Made by a program: the position numbers and the translations under genes. The notes below the pieces were generated by a model. It made no database searches. It saw only the letters and a list, made by a program, of their open reading frames with translations, and was not told where the DNA came from. From positions 62,001 to 126,000 of the forward strand of contig DXBP01000029.1 of NCBI GenBank assembly GCA_019116445.1: DNA of 64,000 bases, in the 5' to 3' direction. Positions 1 to 6,840 of the stretch are shown in pieces; the first letter of the stretch is position 1; each line of letters starts with the position of its first letter. This DNA is from Candidatus Gemmiger excrementigallinarum (lineage in GTDB: Bacteria > Bacillota > Clostridia > Oscillospirales > Ruminococcaceae).

Positions 1-151
1 GGGCCAGGCCGCCGGGGATATCGCCTTCTACGCCTACATCGTGCCCTTCCTGGTTTCCACCGCCGCCGGGTCCCTTCTTTCCGGCGTGCTGCTCTACGCC
101 CTGCGGGGCACCGGGGCTTTGACCCGGATGCAGAACACCCTCTCCCACTGA
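1..151 (+). CDS. Partial membrane protein, possibly ECF S component ThiW (C-terminus only)
   Basis: Only the last 49 codons are inside the window; the frame is open from base 2 to a TGA at 149-151. The peptide is hydrophobic (FYAYIVPFLVSTAAGSLLSGVLLYAL) and ends in a short polar tail, as expected for the last transmembrane helix of an integral membrane protein. It lies 14 bases upstream of thiM in the same direction. In Firmicutes the gene found at this place is often thiW, the substrate-binding subunit of an energy-coupling-factor transporter for the thiazole precursor. The ThiW identification rests on position and hydrophobicity, not on a diagnostic motif. Confidence 0.45.
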   Translation, partial: GQAAGDIAFYAYIVPFLVSTAAGSLLSGVLLYALRGTGALTRMQNTLSH

Positions 152-165
152 AAAAGGAAACGCCT

Positions 166-981
166 ATGTTTGCACCGCTCCTCCAGAATCTGCGGGACCG
201 GCGGCCGCTGGTCCATGCCATCACCAACTATGTCACCGCCAACGACTGCGCCAACCTGCTGCTGGCCTGCGGGGCGTCCCCCATCATGGCCGATGAACCC
301 GACGAAGTGCCCGAGATCACGGCCCACGCCGCCGGGCTGGTGCTGAACCTGGGCACCCTGCACCGCACCACCATCCCTGCTATGGTGGCCTGCGGCAAAA
401 CCGCCAACCAAAAAGGCATCCCCGTGGTGCTGGACCCGGTGGGGGCCGGGGCGTCGCAGCTGCGCACCGCCACCGCCCTGCGGCTGCTGCGGGAGGTGCG
501 GTTCACCGTCATCCGGGGCAACCTTTCCGAGGTGGAAACCCTGGCCCGGGGCCAGGGCGGCGCTCCCGGCGTGGACAGTACCCAGCGAGTGACTGCCGAC
601 AATCTGGACGCCTGCTGTGCCCTGGTGCGGGACTTTGCCCACCGCACGGGGGCTGTGGTGGCCCTGAGCGGGGCGGTGGACCTGGTGAGCGACGGGCAGC
701 GGGTCTTTATCATCCGCAACGGCCACCCCATGATGCGTCTGGTCACCGGCACGGGGTGTCAGCTTTCCTGCCTGGCAGGGGCCTTTGCGGCGGCCAACCC
801 CGGCCAACCCCTGGAAGCCGCCGCGGCAGCGGTGTGCGCCATGGGCCTGTGCGGGGAGATGGCCCACGTCCGGCTGGGACCTTTGGACGGCAGCGGGAGC
901 TACCGCACCTACCTGATGGACGCCATCTGCCGCCTGACCCCCGACCAACTGGAAAAAGGAGCCCGCTATGAACTTCGATAA
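166..981 (+). CDS. thiM: Hydroxyethylthiazole kinase
   Basis: ThiM phosphorylates 4-methyl-5-(2-hydroxyethyl)thiazole, salvaging the thiazole half of thiamin in the cytoplasm. The 271-aa product has the full family length. Visible family features are the N-terminal PLVHAITNYVT segment, the ADEP loop, the LDPVGAGAS block and the ribokinase-fold GTGCQLS motif near residue 198, which carries the catalytic-site cysteine. A ribosome site (AAAAAGGAAA) precedes the ATG. The gene overlaps thiE by 14 bases, so the two are translationally coupled. It is part of the operon thiM-thiE-thiD-thiC; any TPP riboswitch would lie upstream of the window. Confidence 0.97.
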   Translation: MFAPLLQNLRDRRPLVHAITNYVTANDCANLLLACGASPIMADEPDEVPEITAHAAGLVLNLGTLHRTTIPAMVACGKTANQKGIPVVLDPVGAGASQLRTATALRLLREVRFTVIRGNLSEVETLARGQGGAPGVDSTQRVTADNLDACCALVRDFAHRTGAVVALSGAVDLVSDGQRVFIIRNGHPMMRLVTGTGCQLSCLAGAFAAANPGQPLEAAAAAVCAMGLCGEMAHVRLGPLDGSGSYRTYLMDAICRLTPDQLEKGARYELR

Positions 982-1627
982 AAACCGGCTGCGGCTGTAC
1001 GCCGTGACCGACCGCAGCTGGCTGCGGGGCCAGACCCTGGAGCAGCAGGTGGAAGCCGCCCTGCAGGGAGGCGTGACCTGTGTGCAGCTGCGGGAAAAGC
1101 AGCTGGACCGGGAGGAATTCATCCGCCTGGGCCGCCGCATGGCGGAACTCTGCCGCCGGTACGGCGTGCCGCTGCTCATCAACGACGATCTGGAAGTGGC
1201 CCTGGCCTGCGGCGCCGACGGCGTCCATGTGGGGCAGGATGATCTGCCGGTGGAGGAAGTCCGCCGCCGGGTGGGGAACAAACTGATCGTGGGCGTTTCG
1301 GCCCACAACCCCGAGGAAGCCCGCCGGGCCTACGAGGGCGGGGCCGACTATCTGGGCGCCGGGGCGGTGTTCGGCAGCACCACCAAAACCAACGTGACCG
1401 CCCTCTCCCACGAAACGCTGCGGGCCATCTGTGCCGCCGTGCCCATCCCCGTAGTGGCCATCGGCGGCATCACCCGGGAGAATCTGCCCCGGCTGGCGGG
1501 CACCGGCGTGGCCGGGGCGGCGGTGGTCTCGGCCATTTTTGCCGCCGAGGACATCACCGCCGCCTGCCGGGACCTGCGCGCCCTCTCGGACGCCATGACC
1601 CAGACCAACAACCCCATCGGCGGATGA
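968..1627 (+). CDS. thiE: Thiamine-phosphate synthase
   Basis: ThiE joins HMP pyrophosphate and thiazole phosphate to give thiamin monophosphate. The product is a 219-aa TIM barrel. Characteristic blocks visible are VQLREKQ near residue 38, LLINDDLEVAL with GADGVHVGQDDL, the GADYLGAGAVFGSTTK segment and the phosphate-binding AIGGI. A Shine-Dalgarno sequence (AAAAAGGAG) lies inside the end of thiM. Its place between thiM (thiazole kinase) and thiD (HMP kinase) puts the coupling enzyme between the two enzymes that supply its substrates. Confidence 0.97.
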   Translation: MNFDKNRLRLYAVTDRSWLRGQTLEQQVEAALQGGVTCVQLREKQLDREEFIRLGRRMAELCRRYGVPLLINDDLEVALACGADGVHVGQDDLPVEEVRRRVGNKLIVGVSAHNPEEARRAYEGGADYLGAGAVFGSTTKTNVTALSHETLRAICAAVPIPVVAIGGITRENLPRLAGTGVAGAAVVSAIFAAEDITAACRDLRALSDAMTQTNNPIGG

Positions 1628-1692
1628 CCGCCGGGCGGCAGACCGGGGGCACCACTCTCTGCCGCTTTACAAAAGTAATGCGAGGTATACAC

Positions 1693-2499
1693 ATGAGAAC
1701 AGCATTATCCATCGCCGGAAGTGATTCCAGCGCAGGCGCCGGTATTCAGGCCGACCTCAAAACCATGACCATGAACGGCGTCTACGGTATGACTGCCATC
1801 ACGGCCCTGACGGCCCAAAACACCACCGGCGTGACTGCAATTTCCGAAGTAAGCCCCGAATTTCTGGTCCAGCAGCTGGATGCGGTGTTCACCGACATCC
1901 GCCCCGACGCCGTGAAAATCGGGATGGTTTCCTCCCCCGCCCTCATCGAGGTCATCGGGGAGCGGCTGCGGTTTTACAAAGCCGAACACATCGTGGTGGA
2001 CCCCGTGATGGTGGCCACCAGCGGTGCGCGGCTCATCCGGCCCGAAGCCGTGGAAACCCTGACCCGGGAGCTTTTGCCCCTGGCCCAGGTGGTGACCCCC
2101 AACATTCCCGAAGCGGAACTGCTGGCGGATGCCGTCATCGACAGCCCCGAAGCCATAGAAGCCGCCGCCCGCACCATTGCCGGGCGCTACGGCTGCGCCG
2201 TGCTGCTGAAAGGCGGGCATAGCATCAACGATGCCAACGACCTGCTGCTGGACGGCAGCGGCGCCCGGTGGTTTACCGGCAAGCGCATTGCCACCACCAA
2301 CACCCACGGCACCGGCTGCACCCTTTCCAGCGCCATCGCGGCCAACCTGGCCAAGGGCTTTGCCCTGCCCGACGCCGTACAGCGGTCGAAGGACTATCTT
2401 TCCGGGGCGCTGGCCGCCGGGCTGGACCTGGGCCACGGCAGCGGTCCCATGGACCATGCCTGGGCCCTGACGGGACGTTACGCCGAAGAAGCGGACTGA
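1693..2499 (+). CDS. thiD: Bifunctional hydroxymethylpyrimidine kinase / phosphomethylpyrimidine kinase
   Basis: ThiD phosphorylates HMP twice to HMP-PP, the pyrimidine donor for ThiE. From the ATG at 1693 the protein is 268 aa, the usual length, starting with the typical MRTALSIAGSDSSAGAGIQAD. The frame is open back to 1624, but those 23 extra residues look unlike the family and overlap the end of thiE, so the later start with GAGGT ahead of it is preferred. The ribokinase-family THGTGCTLSSAIAANLAKG block near residue 200 carries the catalytic Asp/Cys region and anion hole. Confidence 0.96.
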   Translation: MRTALSIAGSDSSAGAGIQADLKTMTMNGVYGMTAITALTAQNTTGVTAISEVSPEFLVQQLDAVFTDIRPDAVKIGMVSSPALIEVIGERLRFYKAEHIVVDPVMVATSGARLIRPEAVETLTRELLPLAQVVTPNIPEAELLADAVIDSPEAIEAAARTIAGRYGCAVLLKGGHSINDANDLLLDGSGARWFTGKRIATTNTHGTGCTLSSAIAANLAKGFALPDAVQRSKDYLSGALAAGLDLGHGSGPMDHAWALTGRYAEEAD

Positions 2500-2526
2500 A
2501 TACCATAACAAAGGAGCAAACACACC

Positions 2527-3837
2527 ATGAGCGAACGGAACTATGCCACCCAGATGGAGGCGGCGCGCAAGGGCATCGTGACCCCGCAGCTGGAGATCGT
2601 TGCCAAAAAGGAACGGATGACGGTGGAGGAACTGCTGCCCCTGGTAGCCAGCGGCAAGGTGGTCATTCCCGCCAACAAGAACCACACCTGCCTGGACCCC
2701 GAGGGCGTGGGTTCCATGCTGCGCACCAAGATCAACGTGAACCTGGGGGTTTCCCGGGACTGCAAGGACTACGATGTGGAGATGCAGAAGGTGCTTTCCG
2801 CCGTGCAAATGGGCGGCGAGGCCATCATGGACCTGTCCAGCCACGGCAATACCCAGCCCTTCCGCCAGAAACTGACCCACGAGTGCCCCGCCATGATCGG
2901 CACCGTGCCGGTGTATGACAGCGTCATCCACTACCAGCGGGACCTGGACACCCTGACCGCCAAAGACTTTATCGACGTGGTGCGGCTGCACGCCCAGGAC
3001 GGCGTGGATTTTGTGACCCTGCACTGCGGCATCACCCGCAAGACCATCGACCAGATCCGCAAGCACAAGCGCAAGATGAACATTGTGTCCCGGGGCGGGT
3101 CGCTGGTGTTCGCCTGGATGTGCATGACCGGGGAGGAGAATCCCTTCTACGAATACTATGACGAAATTCTGGACATCTGCCGGGAATACGATGTGACCAT
3201 TTCCCTGGGCGACGCCTGCCGCCCCGGCTGCCTGGCAGACGCCACCGACGTGTGCCAGATCGAGGAACTGGTGCGGCTGGGCGAGCTGACCAAGCGCGCC
3301 TGGGAAAAAGACGTGCAGGTCATGGTGGAAGGTCCCGGCCATGTGCCCATGGACCAGATCGCCGCCAACATGAAGGTGCAGCAGACCATCTGCATGGGCG
3401 CGCCCTTCTATGTGCTGGGCCCCCTGGTCACCGACATTGCCCCCGGCTACGACCACATCACCGCCGCCATCGGCGGGGCCATTGCCGCCATGAACGGCGC
3501 GGCTTTCCTGTGCTATGTGACCCCCGCCGAGCACCTGGCCCTGCCCAATCTGGAGGACGTGAAGCAGGGCATCATCGCCAGCAAGATCGCCGCCCACGCC
3601 GCCGACATTGCCAAGGGCGTGCGGGGCGCCCGGGAGATCGACGACAGGATGGGCGATGCCCGCCGTGCCCTGGACTGGGAAGCCCAGTGGGCCTGCGCCC
3701 TGGACCCCGAGACCGCCAAGGCCATCCGGGCGGACCGCTCCCCCGAGCACGACGACACCTGCTCCATGTGCGGCAAGTTCTGCGCCGTGCGCAGCATGAA
3801 CAAGGCCCTGAACGGCGAACACATCGACATTCTGTAA
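2527..3837 (+). CDS. thiC: Phosphomethylpyrimidine synthase ThiC
   Basis: ThiC is the radical-SAM enzyme that rearranges aminoimidazole ribotide into HMP phosphate, the first committed step to the pyrimidine of thiamin. The product is 436 aa, the short form typical of clostridia and archaea. Seen in order are the MEAARKGI start, the [12 protein letters not shown] block, [26 protein letters not shown] and a C-terminal cluster CSMCGKFC. That cluster reads C-x2-C-x3-C, one residue shorter than the C-x2-C-x4-C of the enterobacterial enzyme. An AAAGGAG ribosome site precedes the ATG, and a strong terminator follows, closing the operon. Confidence 0.97.
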   Translation: MSERNYATQMEAARKGIVTPQLEIVAKKERMTVEELLPLVASGKVVIPANKNHTCLDPEGVGSMLRTKINVNLGVSRDCKDYDVEMQKVLSAVQMGGEAIMDLSSHGNTQPFRQKLTHECPAMIGTVPVYDSVIHYQRDLDTLTAKDFIDVVRLHAQDGVDFVTLHCGITRKTIDQIRKHKRKMNIVSRGGSLVFAWMCMTGEENPFYEYYDEILDICREYDVTISLGDACRPGCLADATDVCQIEELVRLGELTKRAWEKDVQVMVEGPGHVPMDQIAANMKVQQTICMGAPFYVLGPLVTDIAPGYDHITAAIGGAIAAMNGAAFLCYVTPAEHLALPNLEDVKQGIIASKIAAHAADIAKGVRGAREIDDRMGDARRALDWEAQWACALDPETAKAIRADRSPEHDDTCSMCGKFCAVRSMNKALNGEHIDIL

Positions 3838-3849
3838 GGATTTTTCAAC

Positions 3850-3898
3850 AAAAACTCCCTGCTCCGCTTTTGGGTGGAGCAGGGAGTTTTGTTTTTTA
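3850..3898 (+). terminator. Rho-independent terminator of the thi operon
   Basis: A 13-bp inverted repeat (AACTCCCTGCTCC / GGAGCAGGGAGTT) with a short loop is followed by TTTTGTTTTTT, 12 bases after the thiC stop. Confidence 0.93.
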
Positions 3899-3916
3899 CC
3901 GCGGGCCCCCAGCGGC

Positions 3917-4885
3917 TCAGGGCTGGGCGTTATAGTTATAGGTGTAGGCGCCGGGGGCGTCCGTATCCTGTTGTTCCAGGCTGCGCAGCCAGTCCCGGTA
4001 CTGGAACAGGAAGACACCGAATCCCACGCCCGACACCGCACTGGCCACACCGGCCAAAGCGCTGAACACATTGCCCGTCAGCGCGGAGGTGAGCGAAAGC
4101 AGACCGCCGAGGATGCTGATCACCGCCACATAGGTGGAGATTTTGCCCTGGGGCTTGCCGGTCCAGATGGATCTGCGGAAGCCGTCGATGGTGGTGATGG
4201 TTTTTACCGAATAGAGGATCGCCAGCACCACAAGGCCGCCAAGCAGCAGCGCCAGCACCACGCCCACACCGGCCATTGTACCGGCGTCCTCGTAGGCGTT
4301 CAACATCATCAGGATGGCGCCGACCAAAATCAGAACCAGCACCATCGCCAGTCCAAACAGCACCAGACCAATGATCTGGATGACCCGGATGATGGTCAGG
4401 CCGGCGGTTTTGATGGGGGCACCAGACTCATCCCTGAGCGAGGCAAAGGTCATCCAGATGCCCACCGCCACCAGAATGGAAGGGATATAGCCCACCAGGG
4501 ACCCGCCCGCGGAAGCCGTGAGCGCGGTGGAAAGAGTATCGGACAGGGACTCCAGCTGGGCATTGGTGCCGTAGGGAGCCAGCTGGGCTAAATACCAGTC
4601 CACCGTGGCCGGGGACGCATTTTGAAAAATCGCCACCAGGTTGCACACCACCATACAGGTGTACGCGATGGCCGGTACCAGGAAGGCGGGCGAACGGGCC
4701 GCCCGGCGCATCAGCCGGATCACCGGCGGTTCCTGGGGGTTGCCGGCCGGGGCCGGGCCGGGTGTGGGGGCCGCTGTGTAGCGGGGTGTTGATGCCTGCT
4801 GCGAGTCTTGCTGCAGGGGGGCACCGCAATCGGGGCAGGTCATGGCGCCGTCTTCGACGGGTTTGCCGCATTGGGGACAAAGCAT
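3917..4885 (-). CDS. Zinc-ribbon domain membrane protein of unknown function
   Basis: The ATG at 4885 is chosen because AAAGGAGGAATCC lies directly upstream and the protein then begins with a compact zinc ribbon (MLCPQCGKPVEDGAMTCPDCG: CxxC...CxxC). It has 322 residues. The ribbon is followed by a Gln/Pro/Ala-rich linker (about residues 27-65) and then about five hydrophobic helices with short loops, ending YNYNAQP. This zinc ribbon plus membrane layout is common in uncharacterised Firmicute proteins; no enzymatic motif is visible. It is monocistronic, convergent with thiC, and divergent from the CDF exporter. Confidence 0.8.
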   Translation of the reverse strand: MLCPQCGKPVEDGAMTCPDCGAPLQQDSQQASTPRYTAAPTPGPAPAGNPQEPPVIRLMRRAARSPAFLVPAIAYTCMVVCNLVAIFQNASPATVDWYLAQLAPYGTNAQLESLSDTLSTALTASAGGSLVGYIPSILVAVGIWMTFASLRDESGAPIKTAGLTIIRVIQIIGLVLFGLAMVLVLILVGAILMMLNAYEDAGTMAGVGVVLALLLGGLVVLAILYSVKTITTIDGFRRSIWTGKPQGKISTYVAVISILGGLLSLTSALTGNVFSALAGVASAVSGVGFGVFLFQYRDWLRSLEQQDTDAPGAYTYNYNAQP

Positions 4886-4963
4886 CAGGGATTCCTCCTT
4901 TCCTTTTTCAAGGCCGTTCTCACGGAAGCGGGCAGGGTTTGCCACCTTCCGTGTCTTAGCTTC

Positions 4964-4992
4964 AGTATACCAGCCGGGGGGAAAGCCCGCAA
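4964..4992 (-). promoter_or_regulatory. Sigma-A-type promoter of the zinc-ribbon membrane protein
   Basis: Read on the minus strand: TTGCGG, a 17-base spacer, TATACT, ending about 80 bases before the ATG at 4885. Confidence 0.6.
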
Positions 4993-5095
4993 GGGCACGG
5001 CCGGGGATTCGGGCCTCATTTTCGGCAGAATAGCGCAAAATCCGCAAAAATTTACAACTGGCGGGCACCGGGGCAGCACACCGGCGCACCGCCCC

Positions 5096-5124
5096 TTGAC
5101 GGGCGGCATAGGATGGGGTATAAT
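5096..5124 (+). promoter_or_regulatory. Sigma-A promoter of the CDF exporter leader
   Basis: TTGACG (5096-5101), a 17-base spacer and a perfect TATAAT (5119-5124). It drives a leader of about 270 bases that contains the NiCo riboswitch. Confidence 0.9.
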
Positions 5125-5178
5125 ACTAGAACTCTTTGCACTGCATTACATCCCCCAACCGGGGTGCGAGATCTCCAG

Positions 5179-5293
5179 TACAAACTGAGCAGGCGATGCC
5201 CTTTGCAGGGCGTGGGGCCGGGCCGCCGCGGCGGCAGCAGATGAAGACAACGGCATCTGTGGGACAGTTGTATGTTCCCACAGGTGCCTTTTT
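5179..5293 (+). ncRNA. NiCo (czcD-type) riboswitch with terminator expression platform
   Basis: The aptamer spans about 5179-5272. It folds as a four-way junction: P1 closed by TAC(A)AACTG / CAGTTGTA, P2 around GCCCT-TTGC-AGGGC, P3 around GCCGCC/GGCGGC and P4 CAGATG / CATCTG. The conserved junction strings AACTGAGCAGGC, GCCGGGC and CATCTGTGGGACAGTT match the crystallised NiCo riboswitch as I recall it. A mutually exclusive hairpin (GGCATCTGTGGGA / TCCCACAGGTGCC, 5252-5288) followed by TTTTT overlaps P4 and the 3' strand of P1. Ni2+ or Co2+ binding should therefore prevent termination and switch on the exporter. Recognition is from memory, not from a covariance search. Confidence 0.9.
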
Positions 5294-5399
5294 CTATACT
5301 TTTTCAGGTTCCGGGGAACAACCGTTCTCGAAACAAGGTGCACACAAGAGCAATCACACCGCCGGGATTTTTCCCGGTCACAACAGGAGGTTTTCTTGT

Positions 5400-6302
5400 A
5401 TGGCAACCCAAAGCAAAACAGAACCGCTCAAGGAAACCATCGTCATCCGCAAACTGTCCCTGGTCAGCGTGCTGGGCAACGCGGTCCTCTCGGGATTCAA
5501 GCTGTTTGCCGGTGTAACCGGTCATTCCAGCGCCATGATCTCGGACGCCGTCCACTCTTTCTCCGACGTGCTGACCACCCTCATCGCCTGGGTGGGGGTC
5601 AAGATCTCCAAAAAGGACTCCGACGAGGAACACCCCTACGGCCACGAACGGCTGGAGTGCATCGCTTCCCTGCTGCTGGGCATTGTGCTGCTGCTCACCG
5701 GCCTGGGCATCGGCAAGGCCGGGCTGGAAACCATCTTCTCCGGCAACTACCAGACCCTGGCGGTGCCCGGGCCCATCGCCCTGGCCGCCGCCATCATCTC
5801 CATTGTGGGCAAGGAGGCCATGTACTGGTACACCCGCCACTATGCCCTGCTGATCCATTCCTCGGCCTTCCTGGCCGACGCCTGGCATCACCGGTCCGAT
5901 GCCTTCTCCTCCATCGGGTCCCTCATCGGCATTGCAGGTGCCATGCTGGGGTTCCCGGTGCTGGACTCGGTGGCCAGCGTGGTCATCTGCCTGTTCATCC
6001 TCAAAGTATCCTATGACATCCTGAAGGATGCCATCAACAAACTGCTGGATACCTCCTGCGGGGAGGAATACGAGGCCAAACTGCGGGACTACATCAGCGG
6101 CCGCCCCGGCGTGGAAGGGGTGGACCTTTTGCACACCCGGATGTTCGGCAACAAGGTCTACATCGACCTGGAAATTGAAGTCAACGGCGACCAGACCCTG
6201 CGGGAGGCCCACGAGGTGGCCGAACAGGTCCACACCGACGTGGAGCAGGAATTCCCCGAGGTAAAGCACGTAATGATCCATGTAAACCCGGCCAAAGGCT
6301 GA
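5400..6302 (+). CDS. Cation diffusion facilitator (CDF) transporter, probable Ni/Co exporter
   Basis: CDF proteins are membrane antiporters that export divalent metals in exchange for protons. The ATG at 5400 follows ACAGGAGG and gives 300 aa; the frame is open further upstream, but that region is the riboswitch leader. About six transmembrane helices are visible. The metal-site motifs are in place: SDAVHSFSD (HxxxD) in helix 2 and DAWHHRSDA (HxxxD) in helix 5. The cytoplasmic C-terminal domain runs from about residue 205 (RPGVEGVDLLHTRMFG). Control by a NiCo riboswitch makes Ni2+ or Co2+ the likely substrate rather than Zn2+ or Mn2+. Confidence 0.93.
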   Translation: MATQSKTEPLKETIVIRKLSLVSVLGNAVLSGFKLFAGVTGHSSAMISDAVHSFSDVLTTLIAWVGVKISKKDSDEEHPYGHERLECIASLLLGIVLLLTGLGIGKAGLETIFSGNYQTLAVPGPIALAAAIISIVGKEAMYWYTRHYALLIHSSAFLADAWHHRSDAFSSIGSLIGIAGAMLGFPVLDSVASVVICLFILKVSYDILKDAINKLLDTSCGEEYEAKLRDYISGRPGVEGVDLLHTRMFGNKVYIDLEIEVNGDQTLREAHEVAEQVHTDVEQEFPEVKHVMIHVNPAKG

Positions 6303-6350
6303 GCACGCCTGCCCATACGGGGCCGGAATTCGGCAAGGGAGGACTTTTTT

Positions 6351-6671
6351 GTGAAAGTATACGGGACCCATATCTGCATCGACTGCCGCAACTACCAGGC
6401 CCTGCAGGCCCGCCGCGGCTTTGCGGCGGAGTTCATCGACATTACCGCCAGCACCGCGAACCTGAAAGAGTTCCTGGCCCTGCGGGACCACGACCCGGTG
6501 TTTGCCCCGGTGCGGGAGCGGGGCGGCATCGGCGTGCCGCTGTTCGTGAACGACGACGGCCGCAAGACCTTCGATCTGGACGAGGCGCTGGGCTGGATCG
6601 GCCAGCCGCCGGTGCAGCCGGAGGAGATCGCCGAGCAGCGCCCGGCCTGCGGGCTGAACGGCTGCCGCTGA
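6351..6671 (+). CDS. Glutaredoxin-like protein
   Basis: A GTG start at 6351 is preceded by AAGGGAGGA. The 106-aa product begins MKVYGTHICIDCRNYQAL, a thioredoxin fold with a CxxC (CIDC) at residues 9-12, followed by FIDITAS and the GVPLFV cis-proline segment typical of glutaredoxins. A short extension after residue 80 carries two further cysteines (RPACGLNGCR). It probably reduces disulphides or handles a metal or thiol ligand; the specific partner is unknown. It lies 48 bases after the CDF gene and could be co-transcribed with it. Confidence 0.8.
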   Translation: MKVYGTHICIDCRNYQALQARRGFAAEFIDITASTANLKEFLALRDHDPVFAPVRERGGIGVPLFVNDDGRKTFDLDEALGWIGQPPVQPEEIAEQRPACGLNGCR

Positions 6672-6714
6672 GTAAAAGCCCACCCCTTTCTTTGGCAAAA
6701 GCGCAAAAATACCG

Positions 6715-6746
6715 ACAGGCAGCCCCCGTGGGGGCTGCCTGCCTTT
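6715..6746 (+). terminator. Terminator after the glutaredoxin-like gene
   Basis: GACAGGCAGCCCCC pairs with GGGGGCTGCCTG, followed by CCTTTGTTAT. A moderately good rho-independent terminator for the CDF/glutaredoxin transcript. Confidence 0.7.
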
Positions 6747-6754
6747 GTTATAGC

Positions 6755-6803
6755 AAAACCAACACGCCGCCTTCCGCAATGCGCGGAAGGCGGCGTGTTG
6801 GTT
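6755..6803 (-). terminator. Terminator of the GH2 gene
   Basis: A perfect arm of about 20 bp (AACCAACACGCCGCCTTCCGC and its complement). On the minus strand it is followed by TTTTGCTAT, so it ends the GH2 transcript. Confidence 0.8.
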
Positions 6804-6840
6804 GGATGGAAGAGAGAAACTCCCAAAGGAGAGAAAATGG

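Noticed and set aside
1-165. TPP riboswitch for the thiamin operon
   Set aside because: The operon begins outside the window; no TPP aptamer motif lies in the visible part.
1705-4071. Very long open frame on the minus strand across thiD and thiC
   Set aside because: It is antisense to two complete thiamin genes, has Gly/His/Val-rich nonsense composition typical of GC-rich shadow frames, and has no ribosome site.
5136-5399. N-terminal extension of the CDF exporter
   Set aside because: The region is the NiCo riboswitch and its terminator; AGGAGG directly precedes the ATG at 5400.
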